DNA of 48,149 nt from Massilia sp. UBA2604 (GCA_002339265.1 DDKG01000185.1:4485-52633); one strand, 5' to 3'; positions 1-11,560 are shown, numbered from the stretch's first letter. Program-made: numbers and translations. The notes: a model not told the origin generated them from the sequence alone.

Positions 1-810
1 TGCGGCGCCGCCGCCGAAGCCGCCGCGCAGATCGCCGGCGTGTCGAAAGTGCTGGTCGCCGACGCGCCGCACTTCGCCGACGGCCTGGCCGAGAACGTGG
101 CCGAGCAGATCCTGGCTGTCGCTGGCGAGTACTCGCACATCCTGGCCCCGGCCACCGCCTACGGCAAGAACATCCTGCCGCGCGTGGCCGCCAAGCTGGA
201 CGTCGCGCAGATTTCCGAGATCACCAAGGTCGATTCGCCGGACACCTTCGAGCGACCGATCTACGCCGGCAACGCCATCGCCACCGTGCAGTCGAGCGAC
301 AAGGTGAAAGTCATCACCGTGCGCGGCACCGCCTTCGACTTGGCAGCGGCCGGCGGTTCGGCCGCCATCGAGAACATCACCGCGGTCGCCGACTCGGGCA
401 CCTCGACCTTCGTTGGCCGTGAGCTGGCCAAGTCGGATCGTCCGGAGCTGACCGCCGCCAAGGTGATCGTCTCGGGCGGCCGCGGCATCGGCTCGGCCGA
501 CAACTTCAAGATCCTGGAGCCGCTGGCCGACAAGCTGGGCGCCGCCATGGGCGCGTCGCGCGCCGCGGTCGACGCCGGCTTCGTGCCCAACGACTGGCAG
601 GTGGGCCAGACCGGCAAGATCGTCGCGCCGACCCTGTACATCGCCGTCGGCATCTCGGGCGCCATCCAGCACTTGGCCGGCATGAAGGACTCGAAGACCA
701 TCGTCGCCATCAACAAGGATCCGGAAGCGCCGATCTTTTCGGTCGCCGACTATGGCCTGGTGGGCGATCTGTTCGAGGTCGTGCCGGAGCTGGTGAAGGA
801 GCTGGGTTAA
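1..810 (+). CDS. etfA: Electron transfer flavoprotein alpha subunit (5' end outside window)
   Basis: EtfA carries FAD in the EtfAB heterodimer, which takes electrons from acyl-CoA and other dehydrogenases and passes them to ETF:quinone oxidoreductase. The frame is open from base 1 ([12 protein letters not shown] precedes the first internal GTG at 40), so the N-terminus lies upstream; about 269 C-terminal residues of a protein usually near 310 are present. The C-terminal FAD domain is clear: [13 protein letters not shown], then [11 protein letters not shown] and the family signature [16 protein letters not shown], ending with [20 protein letters not shown]. etfB is expected just upstream, outside the window. 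The acyl-CoA dehydrogenase that follows is a plausible electron donor. The two genes are separated by 262 bases holding a hairpin repeat, so co-transcription is possible but not shown. Confidence 0.96.
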   Translation, partial: CGAAAEAAAQIAGVSKVLVADAPHFADGLAENVAEQILAVAGEYSHILAPATAYGKNILPRVAAKLDVAQISEITKVDSPDTFERPIYAGNAIATVQSSDKVKVITVRGTAFDLAAAGGSAAIENITAVADSGTSTFVGRELAKSDRPELTAAKVIVSGGRGIGSADNFKILEPLADKLGAAMGASRAAVDAGFVPNDWQVGQTGKIVAPTLYIAVGISGAIQHLAGMKDSKTIVAINKDPEAPIFSVADYGLVGDLFEVVPELVKELG

Positions 811-867
811 TTCTTGCCGGGGCAGAGCATGCGACCCCGCAGCGCCAGCCCCGTCAACGTACCTCAA

Positions 868-976
868 AACGTCGTTCCCGCGCAGGCGGGAACCCAAGGT
901 TTCATGCGCTGCCCCTCGGGCATGTGCTTGTGGTTGTTCGACGGACTTAGGTTCCCGCCTGCGCGGGAACGACGTT
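868..976. repeat. Dispersed intergenic hairpin repeat, full copy 1
   Basis: Two arms in inverted orientation, AACGTCGTTCCCGC... at 868-895 and its complement at 950-976. Each arm is itself a small palindrome (TTCCCGC, 4-nt loop, GCGGGAA). Related copies lie at 37818-37915 (full) and 45398-45431 (one arm). This is the layout of a REP/BIME-type element lying between genes. It may act as a transcript 3'-end structure between etfA and the next gene. Confidence 0.75.
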
Positions 977-1072
977 CGGGAGCGGATGGCCATCATTGAT
1001 GCCGCGGGTTCGCAGCTGCAGCGGGAGCGACTTTTTTTTATTCAGCAGACGGAAATACTCTAGGAGACAAAG

Positions 1073-2863
1073 GTGAGCTACAAAGCCCCGCTGAAAGACA
1101 TGCAGTTCGTCCTCAATGAACTGGCCAACCTCGCCGAGGTCAATGCGCTGCCCGGCTGCGAAGATGCGACCCCGGACACCGTGGAAGCGGTGCTGGAAGA
1201 GAACGCGAAATTCTGCGGCGAAGTCATCGCCCCGCTGAACCATGCCGGCGACCAGGAGCCGAGCTTCTGGAAGGATGGCCAGGTCACGACCACCAAGGGC
1301 TTCAAGGAAGCTTTCCGCGCTTACGCCGACGCCGGCTGGCAGGGCGTGCAGCACCCGCAGGAGTTCGGCGGCCAGGGCTTGCCGAAGCTGGTGGCCACGC
1401 CGTGCATGGAAATGCTGCATGGCGCGAACCTGGCGTTCGCGCTGGTGGCGCTGCTGTCCGACGGCGCGATCGAGGCGCTGCTCACCGCCGGTTCCGATGA
1501 CCAGAAGGCGCGCTTCCTCGAGCCGCTGGTCTCGGGCCAGTGGACCGGCACCATGAACCTGACCGAGCCGCAGGCCGGCTCCGACCTGGCCGCCGTGCGC
1601 ACCCGCGCCGAGCCGCAGGGCGACGGCACCTTTAAAATTTTCGGCACCAAGATCTTCATCACCTATGGCGATCACGATATGGCCGAGAACATCGTCCACC
1701 TGGTGCTGGCGCGCACGCCCGATGCGCCGCCGGGCGTGAAAGGTATCTCGCTGTTCATCGTGCCGAAATTCCTGATCAACGCCGACGGTTCGCTGGGCGA
1801 GCGCAACGACGTGCAGTGCGTCTCGATCGAGCACAAGCTGGGCATCAAGGCCAGCCCGACCGCCGTGCTGCAGTTCGGCGACCATGGCGGCGCGATCGGC
1901 ACCCTGGTGGGCGAAGAGAACCGCGGCCTGGAATACATGTTCATCATGATGAACGCGGCCCGCTTCGGCGTCGGCATGCAGGGCGTCGGCCTGGCCGAAC
2001 ACGCCTACCAGCAGGCGGTGGCGTTCGCAAAAGACCGCATCCAGTCGCGCGACGTGGCCGGTTCCAGCGGCCCCGTGGCCATCATCAACCACCCGGACGT
2101 ACGCCGCATGCTGATGTCGATGCGCGCCCAGACCGAGGCGGCGCGCGCGCTGGCCTACGTCGGCGCCGGCATTTCGGACCTGGCACATCACCATCCGGAT
2201 GAAGCGACGCGCCAGGCCAATCTGGCCGTGTATGAATACCTGGTCCCTGTGATCAAGGGCTGGTCGACCGAGATGAGCGAGAACGTCGCGCGCGACGGCG
2301 TGCAGGTGCATGGCGGCATGGGTTTTATCGAAGAGACCGGTGCGGCCCAGCATTACCGCGACGCCAAGATCCTCACCATTTATGAGGGCACGACGGCGAT
2401 CCAGGCGAACGACCTGGTCGGCCGCAAGACGGTGCGCGATGGCGGTGCGGTGGCGAAGTCGCTGCGGGTGCAGATGGATGAGGTGGTCCAGCAGTTGGCC
2501 GAGACGCAGAGCATCGATTTCACCGCGATCGCGCGCCAACTGCGCGACGGCGCCGAAGCGTTCGAGTATGTGGTTGATTATGTGGTGCAGAACGCGAAGA
2601 GCGATCCGCGCGGCGTGTACGCTGGCAGCGTGACTTACCTGAAGCTGGCAGGCATCGTGCTGGGTGGCTGGCAGATGGCGCGTGCGGCGCTGGTCGCGCA
2701 GCGCAAGCTCGATGCAGGGGAGGGCGATGCCGCCTTCTATCGCGCCAAGATCGCGACCGCGCGCTTCTACGCGGATCACATCCTGTCGCAGGCGCACAGC
2801 CTGCGCCATGCCATCACGGAAGGCGCTGCGGGCGTGCTGGCGCTCGAGGTCGAGCAGTTCTAA
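1073..2863 (+). CDS. Acyl-CoA dehydrogenase with extra C-terminal domain (DmdC-like)
   Basis: An FAD-dependent acyl-CoA dehydrogenase of 596 residues, longer than the usual 380-400. Order: an N-terminal alpha-helical domain (about 40-160), the beta domain with MNLTEPQAGSDL (about 160-180) and FGTKIFITYGDHD, a C-terminal helical domain with RDGVQVHGGMGF, and an added helical C-terminal domain (about 465-596). The catalytic base is Glu438 in ILTIYEGTTAIQ, the position used by medium-chain type enzymes. Length and architecture match the family often annotated as 3-methylmercaptopropionyl-CoA dehydrogenase (DmdC), but many members act on other acyl-CoAs, so the substrate is open. The start is GTG at 1073, behind AGGAG at 1062-1066. 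Its electrons probably go to EtfAB, encoded just upstream. The stop overlaps the stop of the converging TM2 gene by 4 bases. Confidence 0.92.
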   Translation: MSYKAPLKDMQFVLNELANLAEVNALPGCEDATPDTVEAVLEENAKFCGEVIAPLNHAGDQEPSFWKDGQVTTTKGFKEAFRAYADAGWQGVQHPQEFGGQGLPKLVATPCMEMLHGANLAFALVALLSDGAIEALLTAGSDDQKARFLEPLVSGQWTGTMNLTEPQAGSDLAAVRTRAEPQGDGTFKIFGTKIFITYGDHDMAENIVHLVLARTPDAPPGVKGISLFIVPKFLINADGSLGERNDVQCVSIEHKLGIKASPTAVLQFGDHGGAIGTLVGEENRGLEYMFIMMNAARFGVGMQGVGLAEHAYQQAVAFAKDRIQSRDVAGSSGPVAIINHPDVRRMLMSMRAQTEAARALAYVGAGISDLAHHHPDEATRQANLAVYEYLVPVIKGWSTEMSENVARDGVQVHGGMGFIEETGAAQHYRDAKILTIYEGTTAIQANDLVGRKTVRDGGAVAKSLRVQMDEVVQQLAETQSIDFTAIARQLRDGAEAFEYVVDYVVQNAKSDPRGVYAGSVTYLKLAGIVLGGWQMARAALVAQRKLDAGEGDAAFYRAKIATARFYADHILSQAHSLRHAITEGAAGVLALEVEQF

Positions 2864-3273
2864 CCGTAGGCCCCGCCTGTAAACAACAGGTCGAACAGCC
2901 GCGCCATCGTCCCGATCAGGACGATGGCGCCGGTCAGCATCGTCACCACCAGCAGCACCGGCAAGATCCAGTTCGAGCGCGACTGGTGGCCGCTGCTCTT
3001 GTTGTATTTCTCATCCCATTTCTCGTCCGGCGTCAGGCCGATCACCAGCGCTTCGATATACCCCGCGATGAACGACACCAGTAATGGCAACACCACATAG
3101 AAGGGATGCGGCTTGACCGCGCCATACAGGATGCCGGTGATGGGCAGCGCGCACAGGTGCAGCAGGCCGAGCCGGTCGACGCTGCCCTTCAGGTAAAAGC
3201 GGTGCGCTCCGAACCCGCCCAGCAGCAGGGCGAGCAGGGTGGCGACAGTCTTGTTCTTGTGCGTAGCGGCCAT
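2860..3273 (-). CDS. TM2-domain membrane protein
   Basis: A 137-residue protein starting with a TM2 domain: NKTVATLLALLLGGFGAHRFYL (about 7-28) is the family's first membrane segment and its short turn, followed by a second hydrophobic stretch with GILYG. A long hydrophobic segment (about 58-78) and a C-terminal one (about 101-122) suggest four membrane passes, more than the minimal TM2 protein. A charged linker (TPDEKWDEKYNKSSGHQSRS) separates the last two. No function is established for bacterial TM2 proteins. It is transcribed divergently from rpsP and converges on the acyl-CoA dehydrogenase with overlapping stops. No strong ribosome site precedes the ATG. Confidence 0.82.
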   Translation of the reverse strand: MAATHKNKTVATLLALLLGGFGAHRFYLKGSVDRLGLLHLCALPITGILYGAVKPHPFYVVLPLLVSFIAGYIEALVIGLTPDEKWDEKYNKSSGHQSRSNWILPVLLVVTMLTGAIVLIGTMARLFDLLFTGGAYG

Positions 3274-3443
3274 GTCATGTTGTTGATTAGTTCAGGACAG
3301 CAAGAGTATGGTCGAGTTTTGCAGGAATGGCACGTTCCACGCGACAAGCTGCGGTTTTGGGCGGATGGCCGGTAGCGGTGTGGTGAAAAATCAGCGATAA
3401 TGGTTGATTCTTCTGGGACTGCGCGCCCTGTTGTCATTAACGC

Positions 3444-3473
3444 TTGCTGCTGTTCGGTGTCGCGCGCTATAAT
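3444..3473 (+). promoter_or_regulatory. Sigma-70-type promoter of the rpsP operon
   Basis: TTGCTG at 3444-3449, an 18-base spacer, and a perfect TATAAT at 3468-3473, about 40 bases before the rpsP start. The position and a consensus -10 fit the strong promoter expected for a ribosomal protein operon. Confidence 0.7.
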
Positions 3474-3514
3474 CGTCGACTTTCTCCGTCCAGAACAACT
3501 TTTTCGGAAATATT

Positions 3515-3763
3515 ATGGTCGTTATTCGTTTGGCTCGTGGTGGCGCTAAAAAGCGTCCGTTCTTCAACATCGTTGCAACCGATTCGCGCAACCGTCGCGA
3601 TGGTCGTTTCATCGAGCGCATCGGTTTCTACAACCCGATGGCTTCGGGCGCCGAAGTCGGCCTGCGTATCGCTGCTGACCGTCTGGCTCACTGGCAAGGC
3701 GTTGGCGCACAACTGTCGCCGACCGTTGCTCGTCTGGTTGCCCAGAACAAGCCAGCTGCTTAA
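3515..3763 (+). CDS. rpsP: 30S ribosomal protein S16
   Basis: S16 binds 16S rRNA early in assembly of the small subunit. The 82 residues match the normal length, with the family start [20 protein letters not shown] followed by [22 protein letters not shown] at 3515 follows a weak purine run (CGGAAA). It is the first gene of rpsP-rimM-trmD-rplS, the standard order in proteobacteria, and the only one directly behind the consensus promoter. The rimM start lies 18 bases past its stop. Confidence 0.98.
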   Translation: MVVIRLARGGAKKRPFFNIVATDSRNRRDGRFIERIGFYNPMASGAEVGLRIAADRLAHWQGVGAQLSPTVARLVAQNKPAA

Positions 3764-3781
3764 TTTTTCAAGCAGCACGTA

Positions 3782-4333
3782 GTGAGCGATTCAGCAGCAA
3801 GCCCGGTGGCCATTCCCGATGACCTGACCCCGGTCGGGCACATCTCCGGAGCGTATGGGATCGTGGGCGGCATCCGTGTCTCCCCGTATTCGCAAGACGC
3901 CGATGCGCTGCTGAACGTGAAGACCTGGTGGCTCGACAAGCCAACCTTGCATGCCGTCACCGTACGGAGTGCAAAACTGCATGGTGGCGACGTCGTCGCT
4001 ACCCTGGTTGGCATGCGCGACCGCAATGAAGCCGAGGCACTGAAAGGTGCGTCGGTTCAAGTCGCGCGCAGCGAGTTTCCAGCGCTCGAAGAGGGCGAGT
4101 TTTACTGGTCCGACCTGATCGGCCTGGATGTGGTCAACCTGCAGGGCGAAGCCTTGGGCAAGGTGACAGACATGATGCACAACGGCGCGCAATCGATTTT
4201 GCGCATCACTCCCGTCGCCGATCCGGCGGTGGAAAAGGCGCAAGAGCGCCTCGTGCCGTTCGTGGACCAGTTCGTCAAGACCGTCAGTCTCGAGCAAAAA
4301 CTGATTACCCTGGATTGGGGCCTCGATTTTTGA
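3782..4333 (+). CDS. rimM: Ribosome maturation factor RimM
   Basis: RimM helps mature the 3' major domain (head) of the 30S subunit and binds S19. The 183-residue protein has the N-terminal RimM domain, starting DDLTPVGHISGAYGIVGGIRV (about 13-33), and a C-terminal PRC-barrel with FYWSDLIGLDVVN (about 106-118) and LVPFVDQFVKTVSLEQKLITLDW near the end. The GTG start at 3782 sits 18 bases after rpsP, with only a weak ribosome site, so it probably depends on translation of rpsP. It is followed 27 bases later by trmD. Confidence 0.97.
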   Translation: MSDSAASPVAIPDDLTPVGHISGAYGIVGGIRVSPYSQDADALLNVKTWWLDKPTLHAVTVRSAKLHGGDVVATLVGMRDRNEAEALKGASVQVARSEFPALEEGEFYWSDLIGLDVVNLQGEALGKVTDMMHNGAQSILRITPVADPAVEKAQERLVPFVDQFVKTVSLEQKLITLDWGLDF

Positions 4334-4360
4334 GCCCGTCCGCTAGAGGAGCAAGTCGCG

Positions 4361-5122
4361 ATGCAGTTTGACGTCGTCAGCTTGTTCCCTGAAATGTTCG
4401 CCGCATTGACGCAGTCGGGGGTAACCCGGCGCGCTTTCGAGCAGCAACGCTGGGGCCTGCAACTCTGGAATCCACGCGATTTCACGCAGGACCGCCACCG
4501 TACCGTGGACGATCGCCCTTATGGCGGCGGCCCCGGCATGGTGATGATGGCCAAGCCGCTCGAAGCGACCATCAATGCAGCAAAGCAAAGACAAACCGAG
4601 CTCGGCCTGCCAAGTCCGCGCGTGGTGTTCATGTCGCCGCAAGGCAAGCCATTGACCCACGAACGCGCGATGGCGCTCAAGGACGAGCCCGGCCTGGTGA
4701 TCCTGTGCGGCCGCTACGAAGCGGTGGACCAGCGCCTGCTGGACCGCTGCGTTGATGAGGAAATTTCTCTCGGCGACTTCGTGCTGTCGGGCGGTGAATT
4801 GCCGGCCATGGCCTTGATGGATGCGGTGGTGCGCCTGATTCCCGGCGTGCTGGGCGACGATGCCTCGGCGGTCGAAGACAGCTTCGTCAACGGCCTGCTC
4901 GATTCGCCGCATTACACGCGGCCGGAAGTGTACGAAGATGTCCCGGTGCCGCCGGTCCTGATGGGCGGCAACCATGCCGGGATCGTCAAGTGGCGCCGCC
5001 AGCGCATGCTGGAAGCGACCTTGATGAAACGGCCCGATCTGCTGGACAAGGCGCGCGCCGCCGGTCAGCTGAGCAAAAAGGACGAACAGTTTTTGGCAGG
5101 GTTGGTCCAACCTGCAGAGTAA
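4361..5122 (+). CDS. trmD: tRNA (guanine-N1)-methyltransferase TrmD
   Basis: TrmD makes m1G37 next to the anticodon in a set of tRNAs, preventing +1 frameshifts. The 253 residues start [13 protein letters not shown] and carry the SPOUT-fold AdoMet knot motifs: [10 protein letters not shown] (about 50-59), [11 protein letters not shown] (about 116-126), and [15 protein letters not shown] followed by [12 protein letters not shown] (about 136-165). ATG at 4361 is preceded by AGAGGAG at 4345-4351. It is the third gene of the operon. The gap to rplS is larger (116 bases) than the others and holds a 35-codon ORF described in the findings. Confidence 0.98.
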   Translation: MQFDVVSLFPEMFAALTQSGVTRRAFEQQRWGLQLWNPRDFTQDRHRTVDDRPYGGGPGMVMMAKPLEATINAAKQRQTELGLPSPRVVFMSPQGKPLTHERAMALKDEPGLVILCGRYEAVDQRLLDRCVDEEISLGDFVLSGGELPAMALMDAVVRLIPGVLGDDASAVEDSFVNGLLDSPHYTRPEVYEDVPVPPVLMGGNHAGIVKWRRQRMLEATLMKRPDLLDKARAAGQLSKKDEQFLAGLVQPAE

Positions 5123-5238
5123 GAATATGCGCAAGGCAGCACAGCGCATGCAATCGCGGGCATGTTGCCCACGGTTCAACCCCATCCTCTACTGGGCGAA
5201 GGTAGTGCCAGCAAGATGGTTTTTGGAGTCATAAAAAA

Positions 5239-5625
5239 ATGAATCTGATTCAACAACTCGAGCAAGAAGAAATCGCGCGCCTCGGCCGTGCGATCCCTGA
5301 TTTCGCACCTGGCGACACCGTCGTCGTCAGCGTCAACGTCGTCGAAGGCAACCGCAAGCGCGCCCAGGCATACGAAGGCGTCGTGATTTCGCGTCGTAAC
5401 CGTGGCCTGAACTCGAACTTCATCGTTCGCAAGATCTCGTCGGGCGAAGGCGTCGAGCGTACGTTCCAGCTGTACTCGCCGCTGATCGCTTCGATCGAAG
5501 TGAAGCGTCGTGGTGACGTCCGTCGTGCGAAGCTGTACTACCTGCGCGAGCGTTCGGGCAAGTCGGCACGTATCAAAGAAAAACTGCCACAGCGTCGCGT
5601 CAAGACCGCCGCTGCTGCCGAGTAA
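5239..5625 (+). CDS. rplS: 50S ribosomal protein L19
   Basis: L19 sits at the 30S-50S interface. The 128-residue protein starts [15 protein letters not shown] and contains [20 protein letters not shown] and the family signature around [26 protein letters not shown]. The C-terminal tail (KIKEKL-like, then [11 protein letters not shown]) is slightly longer than in E. coli. ATG at 5239 follows TTGGAG at 5224-5229. It is the last gene of the operon, which ends in a strong terminator 17 bases past the stop. Confidence 0.98.
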   Translation: MNLIQQLEQEEIARLGRAIPDFAPGDTVVVSVNVVEGNRKRAQAYEGVVISRRNRGLNSNFIVRKISSGEGVERTFQLYSPLIASIEVKRRGDVRRAKLYYLRERSGKSARIKEKLPQRRVKTAAAAE

Positions 5626-5641
5626 TCTTACTCGTGCTCAG

Positions 5642-5670
5642 AAAAAGGCATCCGCAAGGATGCCTTTTTT
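5642..5670 (+). terminator. Intrinsic terminator of the rpsP-rplS operon
   Basis: A 12-bp stem, AAAAAGGCATCC pairing with GGATGCCTTTTT, with a GCAA tetraloop and ending in six T. It sits directly after rplS. Confidence 0.92.
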
Positions 5671-5703
5671 GTATTCCGGCGGAGTATTTGCAAAGGATCC
5701 AGC

Positions 5704-6372
5704 TTGGCCAAATTCGTTTTCGACCCAACCCAGTTGCCGGTTGCCAGTCTCGCCGGTGAAGCACCCGTGGCGCCCGCGCGCCTGCTCCCGGCCGCGTTGC
5801 GCGCACGCTTTGCCCAAACCCTGCCATGGGAAGAGGAAGTGTCGGACGAGGGCAGCGGCATGGCGGGCGCCACGCTACGCCGCGCCTCCGTGCTGGTGCC
5901 GCTGGTGGCGCGCCCCGAAGGCGTGACCGTGCTGCTGACCATGCGCACCGACCACCTGTCCAGCCATGCCGGCCAGATCAGTTTTCCCGGCGGCCGGGCC
6001 GAAGAACTCGATTCGTCCCCGATCGAGACGGCCCTGCGCGAAACCGAAGAAGAGATCGGCCTGCACCGCCGCCATATCGAGATCATCGGTGTGCTGCCCG
6101 ACTACACCACGGTCAGCGCCTATCGCGTGACGCCGGTGGTGGCCCTGGTGCAGCCGCCATTCGAGCTGCAGCCCGATCCGGGCGAAGTGGCCGAAGCATT
6201 CGAAGTGCCGTTGGCCTTCCTGATGGATGGCTTGAACCATCAGCGCCGAGTATTCGAATTGCCGCAAGGCGCTGGCCGGCGCGCTTTTTATACGATGCCG
6301 TACGAGCAATATTTCATTTGGGGCGCGACCGCCGCCATGCTGCGCAACCTGTTCCATTTCCTGCGCGCCTGA
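5704..6372 (+). CDS. CoA pyrophosphatase, Nudix family (NudL-like)
   Basis: A Nudix hydrolase of 222 residues, probably cleaving coenzyme A or acyl-CoA to 3',5'-ADP and (acyl-)phosphopantetheine. The CoA-specific stretch LLTMRTDHLSSHAGQISFPG (about 77-96) runs straight into the Nudix box GGRAEELD...RETEEEIGL (97-120), whose Glu113, Glu116 and Glu117 should bind the metal. Spacing inside the box is that of the NudL group. The start is TTG at 5704, supported by AAAGGA at 5692-5697 and by the residues MAKFVFDPTQLPV reading in frame. It lies just after the rplS terminator and so is transcribed separately, apart from any read-through. Confidence 0.88.
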   Translation: MAKFVFDPTQLPVASLAGEAPVAPARLLPAALRARFAQTLPWEEEVSDEGSGMAGATLRRASVLVPLVARPEGVTVLLTMRTDHLSSHAGQISFPGGRAEELDSSPIETALRETEEEIGLHRRHIEIIGVLPDYTTVSAYRVTPVVALVQPPFELQPDPGEVAEAFEVPLAFLMDGLNHQRRVFELPQGAGRRAFYTMPYEQYFIWGATAAMLRNLFHFLRA

Positions 6373-6463
6373 CGATTGCCACCATTCAGGGATTTGATTC
6401 TGGCAGGCTTCTCCGCTATCGTAGCGGGGCAGTCGTATTGCCATAACAAAAAAGGGTTCCTGA

Positions 6464-7423
6464 ATGACATTCTTTTCCATTCTGTGCGCACTGCTCATCG
6501 AGCAACTGAAACCGCTGCGCGCCGATAACCAGGTGTATGGCGGCGTCAAGTCGCTCGCCGTGCGTATCGAGACCTGGTTCAATGCCGGCGAGCAGAAGAA
6601 CGGGCGCATGGGCTGGATCCTGATGATGACCGCGCTGATGCTGCCGACCTGGCTCGTCTACTGGTTCTTCATGCACTACAACCTGGTGTTCCTGGCCTTT
6701 GCCTGGAATGTCCTGATCGTCTACCTGACCCTCGGTTTCCGTCATTACAGCCATTACTTCACCTCGATCCAGTTTGCGCTGAATGCGGGAGACGACGCCC
6801 GGGCGCGCACCCTCCTGGCCGAATGGACGAGGCTGGACACCGTCGGGATGGATAGCACCGAGATTACCCGCATCGCGGTCGAGAAGGCCTTGATCACGAC
6901 CCACCGCAACGTCTTTGGCGTGTTCTTCTGGTTCCTGATGCCGCTGGGGCCGGCGGGCGCCGTGATGTACCGCGTGTCCGAATACCTGTCGCGCGCCTGG
7001 AACGAGCCCGACCACATGCGCAACGAAGCCTTCGGCCAGTTCGCCGCCAAGGCCTTTTATTGGATCGACTGGGTGCCGGTGCGCCTGACGGCCGTGGCCT
7101 TCGCCGTGGTCGGCAATTTCGAGGACGCGGTCTACGCCTGGCGCAACTTCGCCAACCGCTGGGCCGACGAGGCGCGCGGCATCATCCTGTCGGCCGGCGG
7201 CGGCGCGATGGGTGTGCGCCTCGGCACGCCGAACGAAAATGCGCCACAATTGCTACCGGCGGACGCCGCCACGGTCGATCTGAGCGAAAGCGACGTGGAC
7301 GTGCTGCCGGGCGAGGAACCGAACGTCCGCGCCCTGCAGAGCACGGTCGGACTGGTGTGGCGCGCCCTGATCTTGTGGATGATCCTGTTGCTGCTGACGT
7401 CGAGCGTGGCCTGGCTCCGATAA
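6464..7423 (+). CDS. CobD/CbiB-family integral membrane protein
   Basis: A 319-residue membrane protein of the CobD/CbiB-AmpE group. The N-terminus MTFFSILCALLIEQLKPL and the charged loop with RIETWFNAGE are characteristic. Hydrophobic segments lie near 45-60, 65-85, 145-165 and 295-315, the last just before the C-terminus. In cobalamin-making bacteria CbiB joins aminopropanol to adenosylcobyric acid. This betaproteobacterial branch occurs outside cobalamin loci, and no other cobalamin gene is in the window, so a cobalamin role is not supported. ATG at 6464 has no strong ribosome site. Confidence 0.75.
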   Translation: MTFFSILCALLIEQLKPLRADNQVYGGVKSLAVRIETWFNAGEQKNGRMGWILMMTALMLPTWLVYWFFMHYNLVFLAFAWNVLIVYLTLGFRHYSHYFTSIQFALNAGDDARARTLLAEWTRLDTVGMDSTEITRIAVEKALITTHRNVFGVFFWFLMPLGPAGAVMYRVSEYLSRAWNEPDHMRNEAFGQFAAKAFYWIDWVPVRLTAVAFAVVGNFEDAVYAWRNFANRWADEARGIILSAGGGAMGVRLGTPNENAPQLLPADAATVDLSESDVDVLPGEEPNVRALQSTVGLVWRALILWMILLLLTSSVAWLR

Positions 7424-7486
7424 GGGGTGTGGCGCGCAGGGCCTCGTCCTCAAGTCTTCTATAAGATATAATACTGCCTGAACCAC

Positions 7487-7643
7487 GTGTCCTGAATTGA
7501 AGATTCGTTGAATCAATGCGGCGAGAATCAACGTGATCCGGCGTCACAAATGCGCGCAAGGCCCCGGCCTTGCTGTGCTTTGTTCCTTGTCTCACGCTGA
7601 TTTCGCCACATTGACTGTTCAACGAACTTCCAATTCAGGACAC
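7487..7643. mobile_element. 157-bp element with near-perfect 25-bp inverted ends (MITE-like)
   Basis: The left end GTGTCCTGAATTG at 7487-7499 continues as AAGATTCGTTGAA to 7512. The right end 7618-7643 is its reverse complement except for one base gained and one lost. The 105-base interior has no plausible ORF, and no clear target-site duplication is visible at the ends. It fills most of the 293-base gap before the DUF3579 gene. It could be a miniature transposable element derived from an insertion sequence, or a long transcribed hairpin. No second copy was seen in the window. Confidence 0.5.
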
Positions 7644-7716
7644 TGGCATAGCTGTATTGCACTGAGCCGAATTTGCTCTCACCCACGCAGTATTTTCTGT
7701 CTGAGCCCGTAGGACT

Positions 7717-8070
7717 ATGACCGACCAAGCGCCACCCAAGGATGATGAACTCTCTGGCGAGTTTTTCATCCTGGGCATCACGAATAAAGGCAAGACGTTC
7801 CGCCCGAGCGACTGGGCCGAGCGGCTGTGCGGCGTCATGGCCTGCTATTGCCCCGGTTCTGGCGGCCCCAACGCCCACCTGAAGTTTTCCCCCTACGTGT
7901 ATCCGACCGTGGTCAACGGCACCAAGGCCGTGGTGGTCAACCGCGGCCTGCAAAAGATCGAGCCGATGGCCTATCACTTCGTGGTCAGCTTCGCCAAGGA
8001 CAACGATATGCAGGTGGTCGACGCCTGTTTCGTGCCCCTGCCGGGCGAAAAGAAACCAGGCGCCGCCTGA
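7717..8070 (+). CDS. DUF3579 protein
   Basis: A 117-residue soluble protein of a family found mainly in betaproteobacteria, with no established function. The body, FFILGITNKGKTFRPSDWAE followed by RLCGVM, SPYVYPTVVNGTKAVVVNR and PMAYHFVVSFAKDNDMQVVDAC, is the typical conserved core, and the length fits the family. ATG at 7717 follows a weak TAGGA. The upstream gap holds the inverted-repeat element, so the promoter may lie inside or beyond it. A terminator follows about 20 bases past the stop, so this is probably a single-gene unit. Confidence 0.8.
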   Translation: MTDQAPPKDDELSGEFFILGITNKGKTFRPSDWAERLCGVMACYCPGSGGPNAHLKFSPYVYPTVVNGTKAVVVNRGLQKIEPMAYHFVVSFAKDNDMQVVDACFVPLPGEKKPGAA

Positions 8071-8090
8071 CATCCGCGCAAGCATGCCGC

Positions 8091-8126
8091 AAATGGCGCT
8101 TTGATCAAGATCAAGGCGCCATTTTT
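8091..8126 (+). terminator. Intrinsic terminator after the DUF3579 gene
   Basis: AAATGGCGC at 8091-8099 pairs with GCGCCATTT, with an inner TTGATC/GATCAA stem, and ends in TTTTTGTTT. Confidence 0.85.
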
Positions 8127-8165
8127 GTTTCAGCCTAGCCTCACACGGATCGGAGGAGGGTGATC

Positions 8166-8615
8166 ATGCGCATCGGCGAAATTTGTACCAGTGACACCAT
8201 CTGCTGCACGCGTGACGAGACCGTGCAGGGCGCCGCCATGCTGATGCGGCGCCACCACGTCGGCGACCTGGTCGTGGTGGACACAGATGGCGACGGCAAC
8301 GTTCCGCTCGGCATCCTGACCGATCGCGACATCGTACTGGCCGTCGTCGCCCCCGGGCTCGACCCTGCCAGCCTGCTGGCCGGCGACATCATGAGCGACG
8401 ACCTGCTCACCGCCAGCGAATCCGACGACGTCTACGAAACCATCGAGCACATGCGCCTGCGTGGCATCCGCCGGGTGCCGGTGGTGGATGCCCAGGGCAA
8501 GCTGAGCGGCATCGTCAGCGCCGACGACCTGCTCGAATTCCTGGCCGAAGAGATGAGCGAGCTGTCGCGTATCGGCTCCTGGCAGCAATCGCATGAGCGC
8601 CGGGTGCGCCAATGA
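8166..8615 (+). CDS. Tandem CBS-domain protein
   Basis: A 149-residue protein made of two CBS domains (about 5-65 and 75-135), which form a Bateman module that usually senses adenine nucleotides or AdoMet. The first has VQGAAMLMRRHHVGDLVVVD then GILTDRDIV. The second has VYETIEHMRLRGIRRVPVVD then GIVSADDLLEFL. There is no effector domain, so it would act on a partner protein or as an energy sensor. ATG at 8166 is chosen over GTG at 8160 because GGAGGAGG at 8152-8159 touches the GTG but is well spaced from the ATG. Confidence 0.88.
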   Translation: MRIGEICTSDTICCTRDETVQGAAMLMRRHHVGDLVVVDTDGDGNVPLGILTDRDIVLAVVAPGLDPASLLAGDIMSDDLLTASESDDVYETIEHMRLRGIRRVPVVDAQGKLSGIVSADDLLEFLAEEMSELSRIGSWQQSHERRVRQ

Positions 8616-8761
8616 CAAATGTTTAGTTGCCGCGAAGTATTGAGCGATGCGACCTCGACCTGTCAACCCCGTATGCGTATAGGCAACAAGTAGCGCCCCC
8701 GTCTGCTAACATCGCAGGTTCAAGCGGGACGGCTGGCGTCCCGCCGACAAGACGGGACACC

Positions 8762-11560
<2,799 letters not shown>

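Noticed and set aside
1010..1040. A T-rich run after a GC-rich stretch upstream of the acyl-CoA dehydrogenase, resembling a terminator
   Set aside because: The stem (TCGC/GCGA around a long loop) is weak, and a promoter or leader role cannot be separated from chance.
947..2809. A 620-codon open frame on the minus strand opposite the acyl-CoA dehydrogenase
   Set aside because: Its protein is low-complexity and rich in Arg, His, Ala and Gly, with no family features; it mirrors GC-rich codon usage on the other strand.
7461..7475. A perfect TATAAT at 7467-7472 between the CobD-like gene and the inverted-repeat element
   Set aside because: No acceptable -35 lies 16-18 bases upstream, so I do not call a promoter.
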